From positions 773,223 through 837,222 of the forward strand of contig NZ_JH947126.1 of the NCBI RefSeq assembly GCF_000302595.1: a stretch of DNA of 64,000 bases, read 5' to 3'. Shown here in pieces: positions 36,874 to 45,990 of the stretch (the first letter of the stretch is position 1; every line of letters starts with the position of its first letter). The position numbers and the translations under genes are program-made. The stretch comes from Pedobacter arcticus A12 (GTDB lineage: Bacteria; Bacteroidota; Bacteroidia; Sphingobacteriales; Sphingobacteriaceae). The notes below the pieces were generated by a model. That model was not told the origin of the DNA and did not search any database. It saw only the letters and a list, made by a program, of their open reading frames with translations.

Positions 36874-37302
36874 TCAATATCCACGTTTGTTTTGTTGAGG
36901 ATGGTCTCCAAACCATTTTACGATTGCAGGCATATCTTTTTCAAAACCGCCGGGAATAAAAAAGTTTAATACGCCTGTTTTCTCAGTGGTTCTGTTGGCA
37001 AAATCGTGAATTGTATTGGCAGGAATCCGGAGAAATGTCCCTTTTTCTGCATCAATCCATTTTTCGCCAACAAGAAATGAGGTAATACCTTCCAAAATAT
37101 AAAACACCTCGGCGTTTTCTGCATGTTTGTGCACACCGGGTCCTTGGGAGTTAGGCGCTAACCACCATTCGGAAACGCTGTATCTCTCATCGGTTTCGTT
37201 TTCATCTGCTTTAAAAATTGCCGTCATTGTTCCGCAGTTGTAAACTCTGCCTTCGTCGGGTTTCAGTATAATTTCGTCTGATTTATTTTTGTGGTGTTTC
37301 AT
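36874..37302 (-). CDS. Cupin-domain protein
   Basis: This 142-residue single-domain cupin has the two conserved motifs: GPGVHKHAENAEVFYILEG (two His and Glu as metal ligands) and FLRIPANTIHDFANRT (third His). Such proteins bind a divalent metal and may act as dioxygenases, isomerases or small-molecule sensors. The substrate cannot be named. It lies upstream of the DUF4180 gene on the same strand. Confidence 0.85.
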   Translation of the reverse strand: MKHHKNKSDEIILKPDEGRVYNCGTMTAIFKADENETDERYSVSEWWLAPNSQGPGVHKHAENAEVFYILEGITSFLVGEKWIDAEKGTFLRIPANTIHDFANRTTEKTGVLNFFIPGGFEKDMPAIVKWFGDHPQQNKRGY

Positions 37303-37389
37303 AATTGAAACTGAGTTTTCTAAAGATATTATGCAAATAAATTTAGTTTACAATTCTTTAAATACCATCTGGATATTGCCATCATTAGC

Positions 37390-37779
37390 TTAGCCCACCA
37401 AAGGCAAATACTTTCTACGATTATTAACCATTATCCAAATTAAAATAGCCCATAAAACAACTACAAGTGGAAGACCGCTACTGTCTTGGACGATATTGGT
37501 CAATGTAATACCGAACATTACAGGTAAAATTATCAACGCACCCAGCGCTCTGGTTTTTGGAATAATTATTAATAATCCTCCAACAATTTCAGCTACACCA
37601 ACAAGTGGCATTACCCACCCAATTTCGTTAAAGGCAGCTACTGCTCGGCGCATTTTTTCTGATAAATTTTCTGGCATTGGCATGTAGTTAAGGAACTTAT
37701 TTAGACCAGCGTTGATAAACATTAGCCCAAATAACAAGGAGAATAGAAATAAGATTTTGTGTTTGATTGAACTTTTCAT
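37390..37779 (-). CDS. DoxX-like membrane protein
   Basis: This 129-residue protein has four hydrophobic helices and the DoxX signature: LFGLMFINAGLNKFLNY in helix 1, GWVMPLVGVAEIVGGLLIIIP in helix 2, and a polar Asn in helix 3. DoxX-like proteins are inner-membrane proteins linked to redox or thiol stress. Its start overlaps the stop of the RibD-like reductase by 4 nt (ATGA type), so the two are co-translated. Confidence 0.82.
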   Translation of the reverse strand: MKSSIKHKILFLFSLLFGLMFINAGLNKFLNYMPMPENLSEKMRRAVAAFNEIGWVMPLVGVAEIVGGLLIIIPKTRALGALIILPVMFGITLTNIVQDSSGLPLVVVLWAILIWIMVNNRRKYLPLVG

Positions 37780-38327
37780 TTTATGGTTGGTTTATAGTAA
37801 ATTATTATAGCACCGCTACTTAGCGTTTTTGTTTTTATAAGTTTAAAGATAGCCCTCCTGCTTATGTTTTCAAACAAAGACAAACCGCTTCCTGCTACAA
37901 CAGGGTGAATGCAAAGTTGAAATTCATCAATTAAATCAAGTTCAATCAACTGTATAATTAAGCTCCGGCAGCCTACCAAAATAGGCTTACCCGATTGCTT
38001 TTTGAGCGCTAAAACGGTTTCTTCAAGATCTTGGTTTGCCAACTTTGCACTTTTCCAATCTACCTTTTTAAGCGTACGAGAAAACACCACTTTGGGAATA
38101 TTGTCCATTACTATCGCGAAATCATCCATTGATTTTTCGCCCGAAGGGTGCTCTGCCAAGGTTCTCCAAAACTCCATCAATTGGTAGGTTATCCTTCCAT
38201 ATAACACCACGTCGGCATTCTTCAATAAGTCTGCGTAATGCTGATGTAATTCACCGTCTGCATCAACTGCGGTATGGTCACAAACCCCATCAAGCGTCAT
38301 ATTTATTCCTGCGATAAGTTTTCTCAT
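37776..38327 (-). CDS. Dihydrofolate reductase/RibD C-terminal family protein
   Basis: This 183-residue protein has the RibD_C/DHFR-like fold. Markers are MRKLIAGINMTLDGVCDH at the start, ADVVLYGRITYQLMEFW, a strand with KVVFSRTLKKVDW, the GKPILVGCRSLIIQLIELDLIDE block and HPVVAGSGLSLFE near the end. It probably uses NADPH to reduce a small molecule; true folate reductase activity is doubtful for this branch. It is translationally coupled to the DoxX-like gene. Confidence 0.85.
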   Translation of the reverse strand: MRKLIAGINMTLDGVCDHTAVDADGELHQHYADLLKNADVVLYGRITYQLMEFWRTLAEHPSGEKSMDDFAIVMDNIPKVVFSRTLKKVDWKSAKLANQDLEETVLALKKQSGKPILVGCRSLIIQLIELDLIDEFQLCIHPVVAGSGLSLFENISRRAIFKLIKTKTLSSGAIIIYYKPTIK

Positions 38328-38433
38328 ATCTTTTTCTAACGCTCATTATGGTTGGTTAGGTCCATCGTTTTATCTTTGATTCCAATTTTTCCATTTACCT
38401 ACCATTTATTGATAAGGTAAGTGCGGTATTCAG

Positions 38434-38685
38434 TTATTGGAAACATCTGTAGCTGAAGAGCTCGGTAGTATCAACAAGAACTTGAACGCTAAAGCCGAAG
38501 TTATTCAGTAAATCAACAATCTTAAACACCTCAATAGTCTCTAAATCCGATTTCACCCTTAAGATGTTATCGCAATCGTCTAAATCAAAGTTAATTTCAT
38601 ATACAGGAAATAGTTCGCACAGCTGATTTAATAAAAAATCTGCTTCTTTATGATTCTTAACGTTTGTACTAAATACCTCCACCAT
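38434..38685 (-). CDS. Small conserved protein with ferredoxin-like fold (hypothetical)
   Basis: This 83-residue acidic protein has a beta-alpha-beta-beta-alpha-beta pattern: VEVFSTNV, KEADFLLNQLCELF, EINFDLDDCDNILRV, TIEVFKIVDLLNNFGF and QVLVD. This is like heavy-metal-associated domains but without the CxxC metal site. Similar short proteins occur in many Bacteroidota; none has a known role to my knowledge. It lies 32 nt after the VOC gene at 38718-39152, on the same strand. Confidence 0.65.
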   Translation of the reverse strand: MVEVFSTNVKNHKEADFLLNQLCELFPVYEINFDLDDCDNILRVKSDLETIEVFKIVDLLNNFGFSVQVLVDTTELFSYRCFQ

Positions 38686-38717
38686 ACCTTTAAAAATTCG
38701 AACCGAAAAGTCTGCAA

Positions 38718-39152
38718 CTACTTCGGCAAATCATAATTAATCATCCAGTTAACCCCAAATCGATCTTCCCACATACCGAAATAAGCTCCCCAAAAAGTAG
38801 TTTCTAAAGGCATGGTAACTTTACCACCTGCTGAAAGCGCCGCAAATAATTTATCGGCTTCCTCCTTAGAATTTACGCCTATCGAAACTGAAAAATTATC
38901 CCCAACTTTAAAACTAGTGCCCATGTTCGGCAAAATATCACTTCCCATCAAGGTAGTTTCTGTACTGATTGGGAGATTTACATGCATTAACCGTTGTTTT
39001 AATTCTTCAGAAAGTGGAGGTATTCCTTCTTGGGGAGGCATTTCGCCAAAGCGGGTTAAGTCTTTAAATTCTCCGCCAAAAGCAGATTTATAAAATTCAA
39101 ATGCTTGCTCGCAATTTCCGTCAAATGTTAAATAAGTGTTTACTGTTGCCAT
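38718..39152 (-). CDS. VOC-family protein (PhnB/glyoxalase-like)
   Basis: This 144-residue protein is a PhnB/3-demethylubiquinone methyltransferase-like VOC protein. It starts with VNTYLTFDGNCEQAFEFYKSAF, has MHVNLPISTETTLMGSDILP in the middle, and ends with WGAYFGMWEDRFGVNWMINYD. The fold binds metals or small ligands. No specific reaction is known for this branch. It is in line with the small hypothetical gene 32 nt downstream. Confidence 0.88.
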   Translation of the reverse strand: MATVNTYLTFDGNCEQAFEFYKSAFGGEFKDLTRFGEMPPQEGIPPLSEELKQRLMHVNLPISTETTLMGSDILPNMGTSFKVGDNFSVSIGVNSKEEADKLFAALSAGGKVTMPLETTFWGAYFGMWEDRFGVNWMINYDLPK

Positions 39153-39183
39153 TCTTTTAGTTTTATTTAATTAAATATCATTT

Positions 39184-39324
39184 TCATCCATGAACGCTCT
39201 TAACGCTTCTTACTTGATCAATTAGTTCCTTCAGCACTCCGAAAGGAGTTTTCTCGGAACACGGCTCTTCTGCTTTATGTGTAAAGAAAGCGCTAATTTC
39301 CTGAAGGTTTGGATTGTCAAAATT
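39184..39324 (-). pseudogene. Possible gene remnant (46 codons without a start)
   Basis: On the minus strand an open stretch of 46 codons ends in TGA at 39184-39186. It reads with coding-like composition (DNPNLQEISAFF, TPFGVLKELIDQVRSV) but has no start codon and follows a TAA. The 184 nt gap between two VOC genes holds nothing else. It may be the tail of a deleted gene. I do not recognise the family, and chance is possible. Confidence 0.3.
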
Positions 39325-39336
39325 TTAGTTTCTAAA

Positions 39337-39723
39337 TTACTTTAAAGAATGAATCCCCACCGTATTTCCTTCTGTATCAGAAATTAACACCATAAAACCA
39401 TACTCGCCCAAGCTTTCTTTTGACGTTAGAATCTTCCCACCTGCCGATACCACACGGCTCTCTTCTATACTACAATCCTCTCTTTCAAAATAAACTATTG
39501 TACTGTTGCCGCCGGCTTTCATCCCATCCATTTTCACCAATGCACCTGAAGCCGTATTTTTAGATTCCATATTCATTGGGAAAGCCAGCATTTGCATCTC
39601 AGTTGATGCTGGAAAAGGTAAATCTTGCATTTCAAGGTCAAATACTTGCTCGTAAAATTTTTTAGCTCTCTGCAAATTGTCTACATAAATTTCGAACCAA
39701 CAAACTGGGTTAACATTTTTCAT
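39337..39723 (-). CDS. VOC-family protein (glyoxalase/bleomycin-resistance-like)
   Basis: This 128-residue protein has one VOC domain: CWFEIYVDNLQRAKKFYEQVF, MLAFPMNMESKNTASGALVKM, STIVYFEREDC and a final YGFMVLISDTEGNTVGIHS with a possible metal Glu. It lies 17 nt after the SRPBCC gene and is likely in the same transcript. It is not a close copy of the VOC protein at 38718-39152. The ligand is unknown. Confidence 0.88.
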   Translation of the reverse strand: MKNVNPVCWFEIYVDNLQRAKKFYEQVFDLEMQDLPFPASTEMQMLAFPMNMESKNTASGALVKMDGMKAGGNSTIVYFEREDCSIEESRVVSAGGKILTSKESLGEYGFMVLISDTEGNTVGIHSLK

Positions 39724-39740
39724 TTTTTTATGATTTAGGT

Positions 39741-40181
39741 TTATATTTTTTGTTCAGCAAGTTGTTTCACCAAAGTCAGGCTTTTAGGGAAAGCATCTGC
39801 AAAATATTCTTCCATGTTTGAAGCCACATCAACAATAACCTGTAATTCTGTGCTGGAATCGGTTTCTTTTTTTAGATGATAAATCTCTCTTGCACCTTGC
39901 CAAGCAAAATCGGTTTCGATACCATCTTTTATTTGCTTTTGGTGAACGAAAACGATTTGCTCATTTTTAACCAATTTCTGAATATACGAGGTCATCCCTT
40001 CTCGTTCTTCCTTCAAAAATTTGATCGTGTTACCTTGTTTTAGCTCGCCGGTGTAATAATTACCTTCACAAAATACGCTCGTCCATTTTCCATAAGTTCT
40101 AGGATTCCAAAGTGTATCCCATACTCCTTCCCGATCCGAATCGATAAAAATTGAAAACGACAGCGTTTTTAGGTTTTTCAT
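39741..40181 (-). CDS. SRPBCC-domain protein (polyketide cyclase/START-like)
   Basis: This 146-residue protein has the START/Bet v1-like SRPBCC fold: LSFSIFIDSDREGVWDTLWNPRTYGKWTSVF at the start, beta strands in the middle and the long C-terminal helix MEEYFADAFPKSLTLVKQLAEQ. The family binds hydrophobic ligands in a cavity. It begins a two-gene unit with the VOC gene downstream. Confidence 0.82.
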   Translation of the reverse strand: MKNLKTLSFSIFIDSDREGVWDTLWNPRTYGKWTSVFCEGNYYTGELKQGNTIKFLKEEREGMTSYIQKLVKNEQIVFVHQKQIKDGIETDFAWQGAREIYHLKKETDSSTELQVIVDVASNMEEYFADAFPKSLTLVKQLAEQKI

Positions 40182-40251
40182 TTCTGGCTTATTTGGTTTA
40201 TCAAAAATAGAAACACACCAGTTAAAAAAACTTAACTTATGTCAAGAAATA

Positions 40252-40830
40252 TCAACTAGAAACCAATTCTTTACGGATGCGACTGAGCGAAGTATCTGCA
40301 ATTCCTAAATACGATGCGATTTGCTTTAAAGGTGCTTGTTGGATAATTGGTGGGCGTTGCTCCATAAGTTGTAAGTATCTAAAAGAAGCCGATTGCGTAA
40401 TCATTTCTATCGAACGCTGTTGAATTTGAAAAAGCTGAGCAGACATCCACTCACGGCCCCACTCTCTTACAGATTCCATACTGTGGTATAAATACTGAAA
40501 ATCATTGAACTCAATTTTCCAAACGATGGCATCTGTAACTGCTTGGATATTCTGCACCGATGGAATACGCTGAAACAAAGACGACACCTCGTTCACGATC
40601 TCGTTTTCACAAATAAACTGCGTGGTAATCTCATTACCGTTAAAGTCGTTTACATAAAAACGGATTAAGCCTGATTCTACCAGATAGTATGCATTTGCAA
40701 TTTTCCCTTCCTTCAAAAGGAAATCATTTTTTTTTAAAATAACCTTTTGATGTAGCGAAACAGTTTTTTGCAGGTCGAGCGAAGTAAACATTGGATGACT
40801 ATAAACAGTCTGAAATAGTGTAGGTTCCAT
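40252..40830 (-). CDS. Crp/Fnr-family transcriptional regulator
   Basis: This 192-residue regulator has an N-terminal cyclic-nucleotide-binding-like barrel (VILKKNDFLLKEGKIANAYYLVESGLIRFYVND), a dimer helix, and a short C-terminal helix-turn-helix with QIASYLGIADTSLSRIRKEL. It lacks Fnr-type iron-sulfur cysteines. Upstream of the SRPBCC-VOC pair on the same strand, it may control that set. It is one of three such regulators in 6.5 kb. Confidence 0.9.
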   Translation of the reverse strand: MEPTLFQTVYSHPMFTSLDLQKTVSLHQKVILKKNDFLLKEGKIANAYYLVESGLIRFYVNDFNGNEITTQFICENEIVNEVSSLFQRIPSVQNIQAVTDAIVWKIEFNDFQYLYHSMESVREWGREWMSAQLFQIQQRSIEMITQSASFRYLQLMEQRPPIIQQAPLKQIASYLGIADTSLSRIRKELVSS

Positions 40831-41059
40831 AGGTGTTATTTAAAATAAAAGTACAAATTGTCGGTTTAAAACAAAAAATCAGACGGCTTTAATTTCGATA
40901 ATGTATCTGCTTTTCAAACATTTTGTGTTGAGCACAAAAATTATTTTTTTACTCTACAAACACTATCTGATAATTTGTAGTTTACACCCTTGAAAACAAC
41001 AGCGAAATTTAACTTTGAGCAGAATGACTTTAAGACACAAGGTTAACTACAAACCTTAT

Positions 41060-41593
41060 TTATTTTAACGCCAACAATCCCACAAAATCATCAATAAACT
41101 TCTTCAGTTTTTTAAGAGTTAATTCGTCCTGCAAATCACCATCAGCATCAAACTTCCCTTTTATTCCTTGAATCAACAAGGAGGTTTCATTACTCAGCGT
41201 TGCCATTGCTGTCTGCATAATTAATTGTAATTCTTCATGCGCTTTAATTCCGCTTGCAGAAGCAGTAATAATTCCAACTGGCTTATTTGAGAACACGGTT
41301 GTAGAAATGCACCATTCAATAGCATTTTTTAATCCGCTTGGGATACTGAAAACATATTCAGGCGAACATATAATTACTCCATCCGCTTTTTCTACTGCTA
41401 ACCTAAAATCTTTGATTAACTGAGGAGGATTGTCCACAGAAAGATCAGGATCAAAACTGGGTAGTAATTTTAGACTATTAAAAACTGTTATGCTTAGTTT
41501 TCCTTCTGCCAACGTTTTTATTTTTTCTACGAGTTTAAGATTTGCAGACGCTGAGCTTGCGCTACCAACAATTGCTAATACGTTTTTCATCAT
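41060..41593 (-). CDS. NADPH-dependent FMN reductase family protein
   Basis: This 177-residue flavodoxin-fold protein has the FMN phosphate loop VGSASSASANLKLVEKI, a central SPEYVFSIPSGLKNAIEWCIS motif typical of ArsH/YieF-like quinone or FMN reductases, and the GIITASASGIKAHEELQLIMQ segment. It probably reduces quinones or other electrophiles with NAD(P)H. It is a single-gene unit divergent from the histidine kinase. Confidence 0.9.
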   Translation of the reverse strand: MMKNVLAIVGSASSASANLKLVEKIKTLAEGKLSITVFNSLKLLPSFDPDLSVDNPPQLIKDFRLAVEKADGVIICSPEYVFSIPSGLKNAIEWCISTTVFSNKPVGIITASASGIKAHEELQLIMQTAMATLSNETSLLIQGIKGKFDADGDLQDELTLKKLKKFIDDFVGLLALK

Positions 41594-41886
41594 TATAAAT
41601 TATGCTATTATTTCAATTTTCAACCTTGTTCATTAATTACTTTCTCACACATACGCTCCATTTATTTTTAGCTATTTTCCATTGTTACGGGTTTTTATTT
41701 CCGTTTCAATATTGTTGTTATAACTAACATTAGTCAAAAAAATCAATGTTGTTTATCGTCAAAAACAAACCTTCTATCTCCTTAATCTACTATTAACCAC
41801 GTTTTTATATATTTCTGCTGTATATTAGATTCCAATTACAAAAAACCTAATAAAGTGCCTGCATTAACTAAGGAAACGTTGCCGAT

Positions 41887-43755
41887 ATGAATATTAAGAA
41901 AGCTTTTCTTTTCCTCTCTTTTTATCTCAGTATTAATTATACGGTAGCTGCCAATTCTATAATTGATCAACTACAAGCCAATCATATTCCTTTCAGCAAA
42001 GAACTCGAGATAGCAAAAGTGCATTTAAAAAATAATATGCCTGATTCGGCCATGGTCCGACTAGCTTCCGCCAAGAGGATGTTATCTTCTGAAACAGTGC
42101 GAACCAAAAAACCAGAATATCGCCAATACCTAAAAGTTTATTTTGATGCACTCATAAAACAAAACAAATATAAGTTGGCTTTGCAAGTGGCGCAACAAAT
42201 ATTGGTGTTAAGCAACCAGTTTAACGATAAGCAAGAAATAGCAGAATCTTACTATTCGGTGGCATTAGCTCAAAGTAGACTTGGACAACAAAAACAAGCC
42301 ACCGAGAATGTTACCACTGCACTTAAAGTTTCTGAAAACTTAACAAACTACAGTGAACAGGGGAAATATTATATTTTTTTATCTAAGATATTTTTTGAAT
42401 TAAGAGACGGTAAAAAAGCACTTTATTATTCAACCAAAGGATATGATTTACTTAGAAAAAGCGGTAATAAAAACCTCGTGAAAAGTAAAATAACCTTGCC
42501 TGCTAGCGAGATGCTAAGTGGGAAGGACGACCTTGCATTAAAACACTTAAAACAGGCAGAACTAAGCATCGACAAAAAAAAAGAACCTTTCCAAACGGCG
42601 CAGATCTATTTGTTTTTGAGCCATGTTTATTATAAAAAGAAGCAGTTTAACAATTCTTTAATCGAATTAAAAAAAATACCAGCCTATTACCCCTTTACAG
42701 AAAAAACATACCCCGACTTGAGGTTGCATGTTGAAATGGCAATGGCGCAAACGCTGTGTGGTTTAAATAACTTCGAAAGTGCAGCATATTATTTCGAAAG
42801 AAACATTGCCAAAGCGTTTGAGAAAATGGATTCGAGCGACATTAAGGAATGCCTGCAATTGGGATCTAAAATACAAGAGGGAATAGGCAACAATACCAAA
42901 GCATTATTTTACCTTAAGAAATACACCAGTTATAGCGACTCCCTCAACAATTTATCTATTGAGAAAGCCATACACGAAACTGATGTTAAATACCAATCAT
43001 CTGTTAAAGAAAAAGCAATCTCAGATCAAAAATTATTACTCGCTAATAAAGACAATGAACTTTACAAAAAAAACCGTTATATCCTGATCAGCTTCTCTGC
43101 TATTATACTCCTTGTTCTAATTACTTTTATCGGTTTCTTGGTATATCGAAATAGAAATCAGTCTATAAAATTGAGTCTGCTTAAAGCGCAGATTCACCCC
43201 CATTTTCTGTTCAACACGCTTAATAACCTTTACGCTTTAAGCATCACCAAATCAAATGATGCGCCAGCGGTAGTAATGGGTCTTGCTAATATTTTAAGAT
43301 ATGTGCTTTACGAGTGCAACACCGCTACCACCAATCTAAAAAAAGAAATGGATATCATTTCTGAATATATTTTGCTCGAAAAAATAAGATATGGTCAACG
43401 TTTAGAAGTAAATGTGCACAACCAAAACGATTTAAATAGCTATCAAATTGTTCCATTATTGCTACTTCCATTGGTGGAAAATGCCTATAAACACGGCGCC
43501 AGTAAGCTAAAACAGGATTCTTGGATAAATATAGAAACTAGGATAAAGGAAGGACATTTCATTTTTAAGATTTCGAACAACAAACCAACTATTCAAAATG
43601 AAAGCGGTACAAAACCCGAACACGGTAACATTGGTTTAAAAAACATTAAAACAAGATTAGATATTCTATATCCCAAAAAACACAGATTAAAAATAACCGA
43701 CGCGGAGGATATCTTTATTGTATTGCTAGAGGTTCCTGTTTCTACATCCGCGTAA
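41887..43755 (+). CDS. LytS-type sensor histidine kinase with TPR sensor domain
   Basis: This 622-residue protein has a signal peptide (FYLSINYTVAAN), an N-terminal periplasmic domain of TPR-like helix pairs (about 30-390), one transmembrane helix (YILISFSAIILLVLITFIGFL near 398-420) and a His_kinase domain. The phospho-acceptor is His439 in IHPHFLFNTLNNLYALS. The ATPase has the N-box LVENAYKHGA and the G-box GNIGLKNIKTRL. No LytTR response regulator is adjacent; the nearest is at 51661-52386. It may sense cell-envelope state through the TPR domain. Confidence 0.93.
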   Translation: MNIKKAFLFLSFYLSINYTVAANSIIDQLQANHIPFSKELEIAKVHLKNNMPDSAMVRLASAKRMLSSETVRTKKPEYRQYLKVYFDALIKQNKYKLALQVAQQILVLSNQFNDKQEIAESYYSVALAQSRLGQQKQATENVTTALKVSENLTNYSEQGKYYIFLSKIFFELRDGKKALYYSTKGYDLLRKSGNKNLVKSKITLPASEMLSGKDDLALKHLKQAELSIDKKKEPFQTAQIYLFLSHVYYKKKQFNNSLIELKKIPAYYPFTEKTYPDLRLHVEMAMAQTLCGLNNFESAAYYFERNIAKAFEKMDSSDIKECLQLGSKIQEGIGNNTKALFYLKKYTSYSDSLNNLSIEKAIHETDVKYQSSVKEKAISDQKLLLANKDNELYKKNRYILISFSAIILLVLITFIGFLVYRNRNQSIKLSLLKAQIHPHFLFNTLNNLYALSITKSNDAPAVVMGLANILRYVLYECNTATTNLKKEMDIISEYILLEKIRYGQRLEVNVHNQNDLNSYQIVPLLLLPLVENAYKHGASKLKQDSWINIETRIKEGHFIFKISNNKPTIQNESGTKPEHGNIGLKNIKTRLDILYPKKHRLKITDAEDIFIVLLEVPVSTSA

Positions 43756-43874
43756 TTATCCTGATTGTTTTGGGTACATTATCCATAAATCTATTTCCCT
43801 GTTTCGCATTACTTTGAAGCATTTGATTACTAAAAGCCATTAATCTCGATTACGCAAGATTATGTTATCATAAA

Positions 43875-43918
43875 AAACCCTTACAAAAAATTGATTGATC
43901 AATTTTTTGTAAGGGTTT
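43875..43918. terminator. Bidirectional terminator hairpin
   Basis: A perfect 21 bp inverted repeat (AAACCCTTACAAAAAATTGAT and its complement) with a TG loop lies between two convergent genes. Its A/T-rich ends give A- and T-tracts on both strands, so it can end transcription from either side. Confidence 0.85.
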
Positions 43919-43941
43919 AATAATTTAAATATTAGTATTAC

Positions 43942-44610
43942 CTACTTCTTAACTGCTTTTCCCGAGCCAGAGATTTCTGTGGTTAAAACAGGATTTCCGT
44001 AATAATACACATTCCCGCTACCAGCTATTTTTACGTCAAGTTTATCTGTTACGGTGGTCGTAATACTTCCGGAGCCTCGTGTTTCTGCATTAGCGTTTTT
44101 GGCGATTATTTTTTGTAAATCGCAATTACCTGAACCGTAAATTTCTGCTTCAAGATTATTGACCTTTAAAATCCCGTCGAACTTAATATCTCCAGAACCG
44201 CTTATGTTGGCCAAAAAGATTTCTTGCGAACCAAAATTGCCCGAGAGTTCAACAGTTGCGCTTCCATAAGTACTTACTCTATTAATTTTAGGCATGTTGA
44301 TATAAACTTCAATATCGTCAGACTGTACATTAACATCCTTGCTATACTTTAATATGAGTTCTCTATTTTCAACCTTGGTTATAAATTTTGAAACCAAATT
44401 TTCTGAGCCCTTTACTTCTATTTTAAAAGTACTGCCAGGCAATATATACACTTTTGAAGCTCCAGAAACACCTACTTTATCAAATTCGCCAGTGGTTCTT
44501 GTCACAGTTATCTGTTTGCCACTTGGCGAAATTTTCTCTTTACTACACGCTAAAACAAGTAATAGTAATACCCCTATCGGAAATAATTTTGTGCTGATTA
44601 ATGTTTTCAT
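43942..44610 (-). CDS. DUF2807 (head GIN domain) lipoprotein
   Basis: This 222-residue protein is chosen from ATG 44610, which gives a lipoprotein signal (LFPIGVLLLLVLACSKEK) with Cys about 23. The alternative start 11 codons upstream would bury the signal. The mature part is a beta-helix DUF2807 domain with repeated G-S-G-x-(V/I) turns (VGVSGASKVYILPG, YGSATVELSGNFG, ISGSGDIKF, IYGSGNCDL, TRGSGSITT, IAGSGNVYY, EISGSGKAV). Function is unknown, probably structural or adhesive at the cell surface. Confidence 0.87.
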   Translation of the reverse strand: MKTLISTKLFPIGVLLLLVLACSKEKISPSGKQITVTRTTGEFDKVGVSGASKVYILPGSTFKIEVKGSENLVSKFITKVENRELILKYSKDVNVQSDDIEVYINMPKINRVSTYGSATVELSGNFGSQEIFLANISGSGDIKFDGILKVNNLEAEIYGSGNCDLQKIIAKNANAETRGSGSITTTVTDKLDVKIAGSGNVYYYGNPVLTTEISGSGKAVKK

Positions 44611-44778
44611 ATCTATTTTAAATTTATTCCGCAAAAAAAACAAATTCTATTCAAACAAATAGCTAACGTAGACAGAAAGCAAGTTTAACACCTCCATCGG
44701 CAGTAACAAGTTGTCGGTTTGTATTTTACATGAAAATTTTTGGATGAAAGAGTATAGCGTATCAATTGCGTTAGTTTC

Positions 44779-45222
44779 TTATTGAACAACTTTACAGCTA
44801 TTGTTAGTGTTCTTTAACTGATTTTCTATAGCGTTGCCGTCAATTAATGCCCAATGTTCTTTTATTTTCCCTTCTTCCATTCTATAAAAACGAAAACCGT
44901 TTATAGAAAACTCTAAATGGGTAGGTTTTATATCCCGCCAAACACCTATATGCTTTAGCTTCATCGTTATTTTGAGCATCACTTTATCATCTTCACAAAC
45001 CATATCGCCAATTATCGTTTCGTGTTCAAACGATTTACCAGTCGCTGTAATCCAAAATAAGGTACCTTCTTTATTAGGGGATAGCGTAGGTAATAAGGAA
45101 TGATCAACATAATCTGCACTTAAGTAATTTTCAATGTCCGTTAACCGATTTTTATTCCAGATTACATCAATAAACTCCCGCACTATTGATTTATTGGTTT
45201 CGATATTGCTTTTTGTGCTCAT
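44779..45222 (-). CDS. SnoaL-like / NTF2-fold protein
   Basis: This 147-residue protein has the NTF2-like fold of ester cyclase/SnoaL polyketide cyclase proteins: NKSIVREFIDVIWNKNRLTDIENYLSADYVDH, then DDKVMLKITMKLKHIG and RFYRMEEGKIKEHWALIDGNAIENQL. It probably binds a small hydrophobic molecule; the reaction is unknown. It lies 96 nt from the stop-proximal side of the Crp/Fnr gene at 45319-45897, on the same strand. Confidence 0.82.
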   Translation of the reverse strand: MSTKSNIETNKSIVREFIDVIWNKNRLTDIENYLSADYVDHSLLPTLSPNKEGTLFWITATGKSFEHETIIGDMVCEDDKVMLKITMKLKHIGVWRDIKPTHLEFSINGFRFYRMEEGKIKEHWALIDGNAIENQLKNTNNSCKVVQ

Positions 45223-45318
45223 TTATAAAATTTATGATGCGTTAGTGAATCCCAACACAGCACAAAGATTATTGCTTTAAAAATCTGATACCTGAGACAA
45301 AAGTCACAAAATAAAAAG

Positions 45319-45897
45319 CTAGTTCTTTTTTCTAATCCTAGTTAAGGTTTCACGGCTTAACCCTAAATAAGAAGCTAATTGCGTTAAACTGATGCGTTGT
45401 AAATACTGAGGATGGTGTTTGGCAATGTAATGATAGCGTTCTGTAGCCGAGTAGAGCTTAAATAGATTGCTATGCTCTTCCTGCGCCATTAATATCTGCT
45501 CTAAAACTTCTCTCCCAAAAAAGGTAATTTCTGGCGAATATTCGTACAAATCAATCAGCTGGGTTTTGTCAAATTGATAAATTAAAGCATCTTCGCCTGC
45601 TTGTATCACAATATCAGAACCTAACTGAGAACGTAGACTCTTTAGGTTGGTGGCAAACTCCCCTTCAAAACTAAAGTTTAGGTTTATAATTACGCCGTCT
45701 TTATTATAAGATGATTTTAAATATCCTTTTTCAACAAATAAAATATTCTTACAAATTTGCCCTTCTTTTAAAACGACAGCTCCCTTAGCGTATTTTTTTT
45801 GTTGTGCAATTCCTAATACTTTTTCAATACTTTTATTAGAAATATTGTGGTGATGTTTTAGTTGCTTGTACAACAAAGTATCAGAAGAACAAGTCAT
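45319..45897 (-). CDS. Crp/Fnr-family transcriptional regulator
   Basis: This 192-residue protein has a cyclic-nucleotide-binding-like barrel (KKYAKGAVVLKEGQICKNILFVEKGYLKSSY) and a C-terminal helix-turn-helix (ISLTQLASYLGLSRETLTRIRKK). It may control the downstream SnoaL-like gene. It is divergent from another Crp/Fnr gene across a 93 nt shared promoter gap, which hints at cross-regulation. Confidence 0.9.
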   Translation of the reverse strand: MTCSSDTLLYKQLKHHHNISNKSIEKVLGIAQQKKYAKGAVVLKEGQICKNILFVEKGYLKSSYNKDGVIINLNFSFEGEFATNLKSLRSQLGSDIVIQAGEDALIYQFDKTQLIDLYEYSPEITFFGREVLEQILMAQEEHSNLFKLYSATERYHYIAKHHPQYLQRISLTQLASYLGLSRETLTRIRKKN

Positions 45898-45990
45898 TAG
45901 CTCGATGAATATTTAGAAATGACACAACATATTTTTAGGTTAAAATACTAATTTAGATTATTTCATCATATAAAAACAATTAACTAGGCA

